From NCBI GenBank assembly GCA_038373865.1, contig JAXGGA010003000.1, forward strand, positions 46,505 through 110,504: DNA of 64,000 bases, written 5' to 3'. The notes under the pieces were generated by a model, which was given only the letters and a program-made list of their open reading frames with translations, was not told the origin of the DNA and did no database searches. Of the stretch, positions 25,808-37,764 are shown piece by piece. The translations under genes and the position numbers were made by a program. How positions within the stretch are numbered: the stretch's first letter is position 1; each line of letters opens with the position of its first letter. The stretch comes from Uloborus plumipes (lineage: Eukaryota > Arthropoda > Arachnida > Araneae > Uloboridae).

Positions 25808-26120
25808 TTGGAATGTCTGGAAGGGGAAAAAAGCGATTGTATTCTGCGCATAGTTAGTACCTTCAAAAAATTAATATGTAAAAAAAATAATAGTTTATAA
25901 TTTAAAAAAAATTAATAATATAAAAAAAAATAAATAATGCTTCAAAAATAAATGAAATAAAAAAGGGGGTAAAAATAAAAAGAAAAAAGCACAAGAGGTT
26001 TGTGAAAAATTTTGGGGGGGAATTTGCGCCATTGAGCTTGGGGGGGGGAGCACCCCTGATCTTGTGTACACACTAAACTTGGAAAGTAGATCTTCAGTCA
26101 ATTTAGGTTGCCGACCGCTG
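25208..26120. mobile_element. hAT element with near-perfect 8-bp target duplication
   Basis: Ends cagcggtaggcaacc and ggttgccgaccgctg match the Charlie-like hAT terminus. Flanks atgtaaac (25200-25207) and gtgtaaac (26121-26128) agree at 7 of 8 positions. The interior is occupied by another element at 25529-26058, so this copy is non-autonomous and older than its passenger. Confidence 0.75.
25529..26058 (+). mobile_element. CAGGGGTGCCCA element nested in hAT
   Basis: Left end caggggtgcccacaagg and right end gggagcacccctg are inverted. Inside both ends are gcgcca blocks facing each other, an AT-rich core and a TG microsatellite at about 25774-25804. The copy at 1-271 is the same family inverted. 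Confidence 0.7.
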
Positions 26121-26128
26121 GTGTAAAC

Positions 26129-27881
26129 GGTCCCTCAGACAAACTAAAAATTTCTGAGTTTCATACATTGTGGAAATATTTGTTAAAAAATGCAAATAAA
26201 ATCGTTCAGTTATGTTTGAAAAAAGAAAATCTAACCTGTCTATTCTGCGATATTCGTGCATCATTTGAAACAGCAATGCTTTTTACAAAGAGCAACAAGT
26301 GAAAAGTACGCGTTATATGTCACATAAAAACTAGCTATCGGACCTTTCTTCTGAATAACAGTAGGGTTAAACGGATGTTTTGCACGCGGTGATTGGAACA
26401 AGGAAGACAAACACAAGGCACGTTCGAACATTTTTACAACTCCCAGAACTATTCGTTTAAGAGAGAACGGTTGTCGCAGATACATATTCGCCCGAGGCTA
26501 TGCAAAGAAAGATATTTGAACTTAAACACAACGAGATAATATTTATCAACAATATCAATCGACGAGCGTCAATGCGTTCTCTTTTTGCGATAACATGAAG
26601 AACAAGTGAGCATAAAATGGATTTTTATGTAGTGTGCTGTTTTTTCTGAAATTCTATTTTCTTTTCGTGCTAGATTTCAAATATTAAGTTATCTAAAGCA
26701 GAGGTTCTCAATGAGGGGGAGCACCCTCCAAAAGGGGTGTAGAAGAATTTCAAGGGAGACGTGAATATAGAAAGAAATAAAATGAGCGCCCCGATGGGAA
26801 CATTTCCAACTTTATGTTCTGATGAAAATAAACAAATTTTATTTTAGAGCCTTCTAACGAAGCTCAATAATAATCGAAAACTAAAATAATAAAAATCAAT
26901 TCCAAGCACGCATGCAACGCCTTTGCATTTTTATCAGTAGCATGAAAACAGCAAATAAAAAGAACTTTTAAAAGAATAAATGCTTTTAAAATATTGTTTC
27001 AGTGTGGTCACGTGAACAATATTAATAATTAGCGACACGTTCGTTAGAAGTTTCTGGTAAATTTAAAAATTATGGAAAGCCAAATCTCTGATTTAGAATA
27101 CAATAACTTTCACAAATCTCTAAAAAAAAATGTTGCACTCGATCTCTTCAGAGTTTGTAGTAGTTTTTTAAAAATATTAAAACAAAAAACAAATAAATAA
27201 ATAAACAAAACGATAAAATTAAAAGTAAGGAAAGGACTGATGAATTTTGCAATAAAAGTTTTGCCAACGGTTCATCTGTGACTGAAAGAAGCAAACGTTT
27301 TAAATCTGTCTTGAATGAGATAGGACTTAGCAAAAAGATGAGCTGTCAAGTTGAACACTTAAGAAAATGCATTACTGAAAATTTAAACGACGAAATTGCG
27401 GAATAAGGTTTTAAATATACGTGAATAAACTCACGCACCTGGAAATCGCGGCACGAACTTTTTTTTTTACATTTCTGTTGCCCGTAAAAATCGCAGAATA
27501 AGCAAGCAGAGGATTTATTCATTAACACTTAAAATAAATTAATGTTATTAAATTTATTCACTCATGTCAAGATTTCTAAATCCTGAAAGCAATTTCGCAT
27601 TAAATAAATACTTTGCATCAGTAAAAAGTTCTAAATTTCAAGTCTTAAAGCTTACAACTAAATTAAGTAGATGCAGCTGATCAAAATAAATATTTTTCTA
27701 TCAACACCGTTAATAATAAAACATCGCATTGCGAAACCAGATATATTGGCATCGACAAACAATTTTAATATTCAATTGGTCAGTTTCAAATTTTAATATT
27801 ATGCTGAAAATTCAAAGGAATGTACAAACTGATAATCAGTAAGTATGCAAATAAATATTTCGAGACTCAAAAGAATAACAG
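26129..27881. other. Unassigned AT-rich DNA; possible hAT end at about 26700
   Basis: gcagaggttctcaatgaggg near 26699 resembles a hAT terminus of the CAGAGGTTCTCAA type, but I found no partner end. Nothing else recognised. Confidence 0.35.
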
Positions 27882-27889
27882 CTCATGAG

Positions 27890-28709
27890 CAGTGGTCGGA
27901 AGTACCGAGCTACAAGTAGCGAAACTACTGTAGTAGCTACATTTTTTAGTAGTTTGTAGTGTAGCGCACTACTTTTTTAAAAAAGAGTAGTCAGTAGCGC
28001 GATACAAAAAAATAGTAGTTTGTAGCGATTTCTGGAAACTACTTTTAAATTAAATTTAAAAAAAAAATAAATGAATGAGAAAATTAAAAAAAAAGAGAAG
28101 AAAGGTTTAATTGACTCTGACTAGTGCAAATCTTGCACGAGTACAGCAGCGGAAGCAATGAGAAATAAGAACCATAAAAATATGAGCTGATCCTTTTTAA
28201 TTTTGACTAAATTCTATCTGATGTCATTGGTTTATTTAGCATCATAATTTTTATACTCCTTGAAATAATTTTCATGTTTCTAAATATTCCCTGGCAGGAT
28301 TTTTTTTTAATAAATGAAGGTTGAATTCTTTTTAAACTTTTGAATAATTTCTTGTGGCGAATATTCGTAAAAATTGTAAAAAAATCTAAAACGGACAAAT
28401 TTTAGCAAAAAAAGGAACAAAAAGGAAAAGTAACAAATAAATTCAAAGACAGTTCTTAGTTCTATCCCATATTCAAATGAGTTAATTTATTAATGTAAAC
28501 CACTTTTCGAATTTTTCGGGTCAATCCTCAAACAGTGTATGGCTTTTTATTTATTTATTTTTTTAAAAAGTAGCGAAGTAGCGGCTACAATTCAAAAGTA
28601 GTTTGTAGTCGCTACATTTAAAAGAAAGTAGTTGTAGTTGTAGTTAACTACATTTGTAACAAAGTGGTCGTAGTTGGCTACAAAATAAATGTAGTTTTTC
28701 CAACCACTG
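27890..28709. mobile_element. Non-autonomous hAT element with exact 8-bp target duplication
   Basis: Ends cagtggtcggaa and ttccaaccactg are inverted copies. The 8-bp palindromic sequence ctcatgag flanks both sides (27882-27889 and 28710-28717). Subterminal regions are packed with gtagctac, tagtagctac and gtagttgtag words, as expected for transposase-binding subterminal repeats. No transposase remains. Confidence 0.88.
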
Positions 28710-28717
28710 CTCATGAG

Positions 28718-29760
28718 GGAAGTAAAGGGGAAAAAGAGGGGGGGGGGTAAAAGTAAAAGGAAGTACAAGCAATATTTAATACTTTTAAAAAGAAATTTGT
28801 AAATTTTCTTTCCCAAAAATAAAAAATAACTGCGGCAGTTTAGAACTTGTATAACTATTTCTAATTTCAGATACAACCCTGGCGATTTAAGAATATATTA
28901 ATAATTAATCTGGTAATATATTAATCTTTTAGCTTTAAATGAAAAATGTTGCTGCAAAATGAGAAAACGTAAGGGGTGATCCACAAACGATGTAACGCTT
29001 TAAAGGAGGCTCATGAAATTGTGACAGCTTCTGACAAGAGAGGGCGAAGTGTGACGTCTCGCTCAAAAAATTTTTAGAATATAATATCGTTATATAATAC
29101 AGAGTGACATCTGACGAGTGCGAGCTTTATTTTAAAACTACCAAAACAGCATAATTATTTTTCTTTTTTGTTTATTAATTAGTATACCTCACATTTTCAC
29201 TTCTAGATTCTGCATTACTAGAGATCTAGCTGTTTTTCTATTTTAGTGCTTTTACTACACTTAATTTTTCTACCAAGAGAAAAGAAGATGAAGTATTCCA
29301 TGATTTCATGTAATTTTACTTGCAAAGGGGAGGAACAATTTATACCAGTGATAGAGTATTCAACATAAATGTATGAATATTTAATTTTTTGATTGCAAAT
29401 TAGATTATCTTCTAAGGGACACCTACTCTTACCTTGACATCCTCAGACCAGACAGAAGGGGACCCCCCCCCCCCCTCCTTTGTGGCTTTTATAAATTAAT
29501 CTTATTTTCGTTCGTGCGACTATAATTTCATTGATTTTTTGATTTTAGATGAATTGTGTGCGTAAGCTTTGCCCTCTTAAAATATTTCAACTTTCTAGCC
29601 TGGCCTTCATTTCGCTTAATGGGGCCCCCATTAAAATTACAATACTACGTTTGACATAAGCACGAGGATTGAAATAACAGCATCAAAGTCAACCTCCAAA
29701 ACAAAAAAAGGCAGAGATATATGTTTGACATTTCAAAAATCTAACAGCATCGATCTAGCT
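28718..29760. other. Unassigned DNA with a transposon-like end
   Basis: ggggtgatccacaaacgatg near 28975 resembles a widespread arthropod DNA-transposon terminus. A poly-C run sits at 29464-29475. No gene recognised. Confidence 0.35.
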
Positions 29761-29907
29761 TTTGTAAAATGTTTCACAGGGAGAGGGCACACGCTGCTGC
29801 GAGGGCGAAGGAAGGAACGTGCTTCATTCGATTTATTTGAAGGGTCGCGCGCACGGGGATAAACACACAAGATAGAACAAAAACAAAAAAAAAATCGAAC
29901 CACTCAC

Positions 29908-30004
29908 CTCCATTCAAGTCGCTCACTGCACACACTTGTAAGTACACAGCTGCAATGTGGAAACAAACAAACCACTGCCAGTCGAAGTTCCACTTTGGAG
30001 GCAT
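29908..30004 (-). CDS. Candidate first coding exon with signal peptide, second minus-strand gene
   Basis: Starting at ATG (30002-30004), the frame reads MPPKWNFDWQWFVCFHIAAV, then YLQVCAVSDLNG, and reaches a strong minus-strand donor GGAG|gtgagt (donor GT at 29906-29907). The 97-base exon is 32 codons plus one base, so it ends in phase 1. A charged/aromatic start, a hydrophobic centre (FVCFHIAAVYLQV) and a small-residue VCA-V cleavage-like site suggest a secretory signal. It lies within the GC-rich island. Phase-1 introns after signal peptides are common in secreted-protein genes. Following exons would be at lower coordinates and were not found, so the product is unknown. It could also be a chance frame in GC-rich DNA. 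Confidence 0.45.
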
Positions 30005-30015
30005 GGTACGGCACA

Positions 30016-30038
30016 CTAACTGAGGGAGAGCTTAAATA
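30016..30038 (-). promoter_or_regulatory. Possible core promoter: TATA-like box and arthropod initiator
   Basis: On the minus strand TATTTAAG (30031-30038) is followed by TCAGTTAG (30016-30023), a match to the arthropod TCAGT initiator, just upstream of the ATG at 30004. The TATA-to-initiator distance of about 17 bases is shorter than usual, so at most one of the two may be used. Confidence 0.25.
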
Positions 30039-30622
30039 TGACGGATCACCATTCGAAAAGACGCCGGCTCGCTCACAATTCGAACGTAATATTCAAGAGC
30101 GAAAGCGGTGCACACTGACACACACACAAACACACCATTCACGAGGGTTCGCCCACCTGCGGGCGATGCATCGATCCACGTGCAGGTTTATCGGTTGTGG
30201 GCGATGTGCAATAACTGGAGAGTGGTGGAATAGTCCAGAGAAGCGCCCATCGCTTTTGGCCAGCGACGCCTGCCTTCGGGTTGCTACGATTGCGAAGCGG
30301 TGGATTGCGGCTGCGCCGGCGATGGAGTAAAAATCGTCTGCCCGCTCGCCCCGCCATCTGTTGTCGAGCCCCTCTTTCTCCCTCGCCCCTGGTAGCCGCG
30401 GCGGGAACTATCAAAGCGAGGATGTATGGATCGGGAGGGGGGGGGGAGTGTGAGGTTAAGTACAGATGTTTGACCCTGCCGCCCTAGCTTGTTGTCTGTT
30501 GTGCAAAGGGTTATGCAAAGATCGTCACAAAACTTGGTTTATTTGAAAAGTTCATGTTTGGTGTGAAAAGATTAACTCGAGGAATTCGTGCACTGGTTTA
30601 GGCAGAGGGGGGAAGGGGAGCT

Positions 30623-30795
30623 AGGCCCGTCATTTGAAGGGGTCGATTGCCGCCCCTTGCCTCAGGGAAATCAATGTATTTTTCATGTAAGTGAGCGTGG
30701 TTTTTACTATTTATTGGGATAATTTACATTGGGTCCACACCCTTGCCCCTCCCCCCCCCCCCAAAAAAAAAATAAAAAGTTCAAAATGACAGGCC
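30623..30795. mobile_element. MITE, GGCCCGTCATTT family, copy 2
   Basis: Opens aggcccgtcatttgaagggg, contains aaatcaatgtatttttcatg and a gtgagcgtgg block, and ends caaaatgacaggcc. Same block order as copies at 22127 and 39065. Confidence 0.65.
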
Positions 30796-32750
30796 ACAGT
30801 GTAGCAGTAAAAAAACGGAGAGGGGATGTGGTAAAATTGGTGAGTGGAGGATATGTTTGTTTTAGTCCTTTTTCTCTGATTTTTTTTTTTTTTTTAAATG
30901 GGGGCATTTCTGAGTTCGTGGGGGGGAGGGGTCAGCAAATACCCGCTTGTAAACTACATGGGATGGGGTGGGCTATATTCGTTCTCATTTGTGAGTAAAC
31001 AACCGTGTTAGGATTGACAACCCTTGTTAAAACCAATGACTTTAATTCGGGGATGGACCCATTGTGGGCCATTAAGTTGCTAAAAAAAATTCGGAAAAAT
31101 TAAGCTGAACAAAGCTTAAGATAGAAATTCGGAATCCGAATCCCCAGACTACGCCCTTATTTTGATGCTGTATTGTCGAAGATCCGAAATTTAATATTTT
31201 GACTTAGCAAAAGAGAGACATCTTTAAGAACAAAACTCAAGAATATTTATGAGTGTCTAAAATAACCCATTTATGTCACATTTAAAAAAAATAATAATAA
31301 TTTTTCAATCTATTTTGATCAAATTGCCACAGTTTTTTTTTTTTTTTTTTTGCTATTCAATTATTTCGGGCTCGTTAGAGCTGGCTCATTTGCAACTGGC
31401 CCAATTGCATCCCCTTGACTTAAGCTCCGCACTTCAACTAGCAGCGGGTGGGTTTCAGGGGGCCCAAGCTTGTTTAAAAATAATTTTACTATGCCTTCAA
31501 CTACTTTTTAATTTCTTCATAACAGAAGAAAACATTCTAAAACTATTTCTTTAAAAACAGCACACCCATACAAAGTATATTTTGAATAAAATCAATTTGG
31601 TTTGCTATGGCAGTAATATTGCTAACAGGGGTCATGTAAAAAAACCCCTTACGAGTTTCAAAATCAAGGGTACGTAATATCACGATACGTTCATTAATTT
31701 TTCTGCGATGGAAAAAAGTAATTGTTCTGTTTGATAACCTCTTGTTTTAACTATTTTGTCAATGTTTCTAAGTATAACACCGGACATAATTATACTAATT
31801 TGGTTGAATACTATTGAATTATTTGACATAAGGTTTCGTAGTTCATCGGTGGGAAATGTTGAAAATTAGTATAATAATTGTTTACTTAAAAGCAAATTCA
31901 TTGACTTCGAGGTTTTTTTTAAAAGCTTTTGAAGGATAAAAAATTATGTGACAGGTTGTTGGCAAAGGTGTGAACTGTTTAATATGTTTACCGATAGTAT
32001 GTGCCACATATTTTGCAAAAAAAAAGCTTGAACTTCCTCCATTAAAATTATTTTCAAGTGATTGGTTGAAAAAATGTTTCTATTCATTTTTTTTTTTTTT
32101 TTGCCCGCCAGTTGTTTAAATATTTAAAATGAAGTGTGTTAACATAGAAAATACCATTATTAGTGAAACGTTCATTTATTTGTTTAGAATTGCTGGTAAT
32201 AAATTTATAGCGTAGAAAACAATATTCAATTTCTTCACCATTTTAAGAGAAAAAATGTTTTTCAGGTAAAGAGGATAACTTATTGTGTAAATTGTAACTG
32301 ATCAATTAGTTCTATTCCGCCAATATAAGCATGTTTGAAAAAATAAGAGAGATCTCTTCCAAGAGTTTTTTTTTTTTTTTTTTTCAGAACAGGAGGTTTT
32401 AAAGATGTATATGTTTAAAAAACCTCTTCCGTGAAATAATAGTTTTTAAATATATTTAATGGTAATGTAGAATTAAATAAGCCTGCAAATCATTTTTTGA
32501 GTATATTTGTTTTTGTGTGCATACAGCACACGAATACTATTTACTTATGTTTTATTATCATTTATTACATTAAAAATGTTCTCAAACACTAACTACTGCA
32601 GTGTGGCAATAGTGTGAGTTTTAAATATGAGCAAATTGTCACTGTACGCTTGTTGACTTTCAACACTCATTTGTCTCAATAAATCCTTCATTTCTAATGT
32701 AAATAAAGTACATGAGAGAATCAAAACAGACGCTTTTTTTTTCAATACAT
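30796..32750. other. AT-rich intergenic DNA
   Basis: Sequence between the 3' end of the micro-exon gene and the GC island. Homopolymer T runs and short frames only; no gene supported. Confidence 0.4.
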
Positions 32751-32752
32751 AT

Positions 32753-32758
32753 TTTATT
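32753..32758 (-). terminator. Poly(A) signal AATAAA of the micro-exon gene
   Basis: AATAAA on the minus strand, about 107 bases past the stop codon at 32865-32867. It sits in an otherwise AT-rich 3' region, so chance occurrence is possible, but the position fits a short 3' UTR. Confidence 0.6.
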
Positions 32759-32864
32759 GAACATTCATTTCCATATCATAGTTAACTTTAACCCATTCTC
32801 AAAAAAGCTTGAGAAACTAATTTCAAAAAAAGTATTCCAGAGGAAATTTATGTCCTTTTTTTGT

Positions 32865-32890
32865 CTATTCTTCGTCGTCCTGTGGTTGAG
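32865..32890 (-). CDS. Terminal exon: acidic tail and stop
   Basis: After acceptor tattttacag the exon reads SQPQDDEE then TAG (the Ser codon is completed from the T ending the previous exon). This is the only exon in the set that runs into an in-frame stop without a donor, and a poly(A) signal follows. The 26 coding bases fit the incoming phase exactly. Confidence 0.8.
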
Positions 32891-33284
32891 CTGTAAAATA
32901 GATATATTAAGTGAGTAAATCGATAAGCTATTAAAAAAGTAGATAATCTGCAAATATGAGAGTATACATGTGTTTTACATACAGAATGACCATAAACACT
33001 AACAAAATAAAATGTTTAAAACTCCTATCATATGATTCAAGATAAATATTTTGAAATTGAAAACTTAACTTTGTGACGGAGAAAACAGCTCAATAAAACA
33101 CATACTTGCAGACATTTTTCTCTGCTCTTGTTGTTTACTCAGAGTTGCTAATATTAATTTAATTAGTTTATAATTGCTTTTATAAAGATAAACATTACTC
33201 CATTTGATTCCCCAAGTGCCTCAAGTTTGGAAAAACATTCTTTTTGAATAAAACTATCTTTTATGATTCTATCTCCATATATTA

Positions 33285-33942
33285 TTTCTCTAAGCCGAAT
33301 CCTATACCCGGTCGAAACTCGCTCATTTCTTTATCGAATTGCAAGAAAATTTATGATTTTGAAGCTTATCCCGCGGGCTATTGACGAAAATTAGACCCAC
33401 CCTCTAAAAAGTGTCGGTTCGTTTTTTATTCGAACTTCAATTTTTGGGCACAAAATTGACTCTATCTAGCAAAATGTCGTATCGTCTCCATTTTGATTTC
33501 ATTCGAAAGATTAAAAAAAATGCGTTCTTTAGAACATTTCTCCGCTAGCGCCGCGTAACGAGAATCTCGAAAATCCACGCTTAAGCGACTTATAAGCGAT
33601 TGAAGTTTGAAAAGTTAAATTTTTTGCTCAACTGTCAAAATCGTTACCATTTTTGTTCAAATCAATTTTAAATGCGACATTTCAAGCCAAGGCTTAGCTC
33701 GGTAAACCTTAATTGTAACTTTTATTGTTTCAAAATACTATGGTAGTTTTGCGATAACGTTAATATTTAGTTTAGTGGTAGCCTTGGGTATTTGATTTTA
33801 ATATAGGGTATCACTTTTGTAGTAGTTGTAAAAGTGAACGTGTCTTTGATCTCTTTGAAAAGTTGTCAGAACGACGGCAGTAGATGGCGATGTTGTGCAA
33901 TTAAGCCAATAAAAATTGTCGTATTAAATTTTAAGTTTAGAG

Positions 33943-33975
<33 letters not shown>

Positions 33976-33998
33976 GGAATTCCGCACGGGTCACCTAG
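33285..33998 (+). mobile_element. Probable Helitron, 3' end at 33998
   Basis: gcggaattccgc forms a terminal hairpin, followed by acgggtcac and CTAG with T next, the Helitron 3' signature and insertion base. The stretch from about 33285 is non-AT-simple and lacks open frames. The 5' boundary is not certain. Confidence 0.5.
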
Positions 33999-34082
33999 TT
34001 ATATGTTAAATAGAAAGTTACCCCCTTTGAAAAAAGCATCAAGGGCTACATGCAATATACCGAAAACCCAATTATGCCATCC

Positions 34083-34125
34083 AGAGATTGCAGTTTCGTC
34101 CTTATTATGGACTCCGCAGTCGGTA
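34083..34125 (-). ncRNA. Decayed hammerhead motif, relative of 49795-49840
   Basis: The minus strand gives CTGCGGA in place of CTGATGA, then a GTCC-ATAATAA-GGAC hairpin, GAAA (34094-34097), and CTGCAATC. Stem II bases differ from the 49.8-kb copy (GTGC/GCAC), but the pairing is kept. Two core changes (and a G-to-A in stem III) should abolish activity. Flanking sequence also aligns with the 49.8-kb element. Confidence 0.6.
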
Positions 34126-34338
34126 ATAGACAATAATCGAGCTGAAGGCAGATATCTTTTCAATCAAGCTGAAAGTCTTCAATAGGCAATAATCTTCAGC
34201 TAGGACCGAGCTGAAGATTTAATTTGAATTGAATGAATTTTGATTTGAAATGTTTGGAGTCGCTGCGGGCCGCTAGGTAGCGGTATGTGTTGTTCCCGGG
34301 GACTCTATTTTTGAGGCAAATGCGATAAGTATTTACAG

Positions 34339-34508
34339 AGCCTGATTACTGAATGGGCCAACGAGGCCGTGGCCTAGGGCTCCCACGATTTAGGGGCCCC
34401 CAAATGGCTAAAACTGCTCTAATCAATGTCTAAATTGCAAAGCCTCAGTCCAGGGGGCCTCAAAAAAGTATTTGGCCAAGGGCCCCGTGATATCTTAATC
34501 GAGCCCTG
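34339..34508. mobile_element. Degenerate hAT-like element with CAGAGCCTGATTA / TTAATCGAGCCCTG ends
   Basis: cagagcctgattactgaatg and taatcgagccctgg are partly inverted copies with repeated ggggcc words between. Ends are mismatched and no target duplication was confirmed. Confidence 0.4.
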
Positions 34509-34963
34509 GGTATTTAATATTTCGGGAGCGTTGATGTTAAACATCCAATGCACGATGTTACAGAAGGAAGCCTTCTCTACTTGTACGTTCAATATTTTTC
34601 GGACCGATTGATTAGAAAAACGGATTTGAAGCGAAAAGAAAGTGGATGGGCATTGAATTTTTGGCGAGAGAGCGCTGTGCACTTAAGGATATCCATAATC
34701 GCATGTTTATGGGGATGCCGCAATGAGCATCAGCAGTGTTGGGCTCTGGTGGAGTTGTCTGGCAAAAAAAAAAAAAAAAAAACTGACAGGCGACAAGTCA
34801 ACAATTTCAGTCACATATGTAAATCGAGGACGTGCTGATGAATGGATCACAATTCACAAAGTTGCTGATTCATTTAAAGTATCTAGTGGCTTTGGCCAAG
34901 GTTGACTTGGGACATCGCAAAGTTTGCGCCAAGTCAGTTCCAAAGAATTATGTTAAAAGAGCT

Positions 34964-34993
34964 TTAACCCCTTCCCAGTAGGGAAGGGGTTAA
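34964..34993. repeat. Perfect 13-bp hairpin with AGTA loop
   Basis: ttaaccccttccc is followed by agta and the exact reverse complement. A looser analogue (taacccc...ggggtta) is at about 42823-42851. Function unknown. Confidence 0.6.
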
Positions 34994-35880
34994 CTGGTTT
35001 GCCTTCCCTTTGGGGCCTTCACTGATTTGCCCGTGTCTAATTTCCATTTCGCCATTTCGCTTTCACTGTTTCGCCCGAATCTTCTCTATTTTAAGTAGCA
35101 AATTATTCGTAAAGATGGTGATAGGTCTCCAGCGAAAGATAATTTGCATTCTAGTGTGTTTTCTACTCTGATTAGCTGGTAAATGTAAAATAAACAAAAT
35201 ACGCGTCAAAGAATTGAAAATTTTTTTAGACCGAACTCGGGGGGGGGGGGGAGATGAAACTGTTAAAGAGTTAAATTCATGGCTAAACAAGCCAATTGCA
35301 CGATGAGTTCTTCCGAAATAATTGAATACCTGTCTTCAGCAATAGCGGAAAACAGAAAGATATTTCTGTTCAGAAGAAAGTTCAGGATGTGACATATCTA
35401 ATAACTTTTGCTGTTATTCATTGATGAAGTTTTTATGATAAAGGAGGCATCATATTTTTTTATTCCCCTCGTGTTTTTCCCAATCGCAATTCCAATGAAC
35501 TATAAGAGGCGCCGAATTCTCTTGTTCATGGCAGTTGAAAACATAAAACAAACAAATGCCGTAACTTGAAATCTGATTTTAAAGCTTAGTGAACGACACA
35601 GTAGCTTTTTATCATTGTTATGGGGTTTTCTTTTCTAGTAAAATTACGTTAAATCAAAAATTGTCTGAAGCCATTTTCCACTGAATACCATTTACTACAA
35701 AGGTAAAAGGTGGAACGGAATGTTTTACCTCTTTCGGTAATTTCTAAAATCACCGCAAAGTAGCGTATTCAAGCTCTAGAACTACAAATTGATTAGTTCA
35801 ATGAAGTATAACGTAAAGCTTTAGAATCTAAAGAATGATAATAATGCCGATTCCAGTTTAAGGAACAAAAAGAAACTTAC

Positions 35881-35934
35881 ATCGTCTCCTGTTATTTCTC
35901 CTGCGTTGTCTTCTTTCTGGCATCGGCTCTTCAT
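35881..35934 (-). CDS. Micro-exon: acidic then Arg-rich, 54 nt
   Basis: Reads DEEPMPERRQRRRNNRRR after acceptor ttatctttcag, and ends at donor CGAT|gtaagt. The final T starts a Ser codon shared with the last exon, the only exon in the set not ending in G or A. The strongly basic run followed by an acidic tail could act as a processing, nucleic-acid-binding or polyanion-binding segment; none is demonstrated. Confidence 0.82.
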
Positions 35935-36979
35935 CTGAAAGATAATCACTTTGTTTAATCATGTCGTCAGAAAACAAGAATTAAACTATAGAATTAAGAG
36001 ATAACTGCTCGATGAGAAAAGACAAATTTAAATCAAAAATACTACTTCACGGTTTAATTGCTTTTTGCATGCCTTTTATAAATTCAAAAATGCATTTCGT
36101 TATAAATCATGGCTTCATAAAGGAGTTTCGTATTTCTCGCCAATAATTCGTTTCAGTAATGAAATTGTTATGCAATCAGATTTTTAAATTTGTTTTGTTA
36201 ATTTATTAGGGTTTAAGGTAATTTTCTCGGCAAAAATTAAATTATTAACAGCTTTTTGTTTGAAAATAATATGAATAATATACATATTCTCAGTATCATT
36301 TTGGAAATTATAGGGGTTTTATTGAAATGGGTGTATGTCTCGATCAATATTTAGAAATGAACTTCTATTTTTATAGCAAAGATGTTACAAATACTTTTCT
36401 TAAAAATTTGAACCCGCATTTCTGTCTCAAAAATAGTTTATAGCAAATGCAATGGTTCTGTTTAAAAACTAATATTTAGAAACACTCTACTTATTCTGAG
36501 ACGAATTTTGGGATCGCACTCATTAGCAAGTATGAAATTTAAAAGTAATGAATAATGAGGACAGTGTATTCCCAGAAATGAAAATATACATTAATACCAT
36601 CTTATGGGCACCCTTAATTTCATTTTTTATTTTAAATATATTTGGGAATGTAACTTGAATAAATGTAAATAACACGGGAAGGTTCTGTATGGAAGATGTA
36701 ATGCGATTTGTATGTGCGACGTTGCCAAGATTTGTATTTATTATACTTTTTTTAATTTTATTTCTCTATTATTTATTTCTGTATTAAAAGGATTTAAATT
36801 TTATTTTTCCGCTCAGTGACATTACAAAATTAGTCGTTCGTATTACATAAAAATTTAACGCCTATAGGTATTTGTACAATCCCATAGATTTTAATTACAA
36901 AGCATTACATAAAGAGGCACTGTCTATTTAAATGAAATAAACAAAATAATTTATATTTAAATAAATATTAAAAATCTAC

Positions 36980-37012
36980 CTTGTTCCTGGGTCCTTTTTC
37001 TTCCTCTGCGAC
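36980..37012 (-). CDS. Micro-exon: GRRGRKRTQEQ, 33 nt
   Basis: Acceptor ttttctag, donor CAAG|gtagat. Basic module bridging the Gln/Gly-rich region to the Arg-rich exon. GRRGRKR contains dibasic sites that could serve for proteolysis if the protein is secreted (inference). Confidence 0.8.
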
Positions 37013-37764
37013 CTAGAAAAAGTAATGAAATAAAATAAATCGAACAATTTGCCGAAATTTGAGAAAATATGGGATTAAGGAACTGTATTGAAATTATAGT
37101 CATTCAGAGTAACTTTGGTCTGTGATTGCTCTACTTTCAGTAATTTTGTCGCATCAGCAAAAAATTAACTTCTAAAGTAATGCTCAAAATTATGAAATAG
37201 GAAGGAGGGTCATTTCCTTCAGCCAAAAGTATTGCTTTTAGTCACTGATATTTGTAGAATAAAAAAGAAAATATTTCATTTTTTTTAACAGTTCATAAAT
37301 TAATTACTTTTTTAAAATGTCCAATTCCTAAAACAAAGCGAGGTCTGGTATGACGGCACAAATGAAGAAACTCTGGTGTTAAGCCAGGCCGACGCATCAG
37401 CCATTTTGGATTTCTGGTAACCCGAGCTCAGCAACAATGAAAAATCTGATCTAAAATGCCAGATCTTCTATAAAGCGGATTTGCTAAGACCAATTTGTCT
37501 AGTGACGTCAGTAGCGAAAACGAAACAGTGACTCGAAGTTTTTAAAAAAAAATTTCAAGAAAGAAAGTGTTACGAACACTCTCGATCAACTTTACTTTCA
37601 AAAAAAAAAAAAGTTTTCAAATGCGGTTCATCCGTTTAATCGCTAGTTCCTTCTCCGCTTAGGCCATCCTTTTTGCGTCGGGGGTTAAAAAAAAGGCACT
37701 TCAGCAGCATATTCGAAAAAAAAAAATAAATAAATAAATAAATAAAATAATGCGGTTTGCTTAC

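Larger units (their letters stand above)
29760..30480. other. GC/CpG-rich island, probable promoter region
   Basis: Base composition changes sharply from the AT-rich surroundings to CpG-rich sequence. Open frames on both strands here (for example 29995-30330 plus, 30139-30414 minus) are most simply explained by high GC and few stop codons. The likely first exon at 29908-30004 lies at its left side. Confidence 0.55.

Noticed and set aside
29995..30330. 111-codon plus-strand open frame
   Set aside because: Lies in CpG-rich DNA where stops are rare, overlaps long frames on the other strand, and has no recognisable domain.
35881..35934. RRQRRR run resembling viral Arg-rich transactivator motifs
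   Set aside because: A six-residue basic match is uninformative; exon context shows an endogenous spliced gene.
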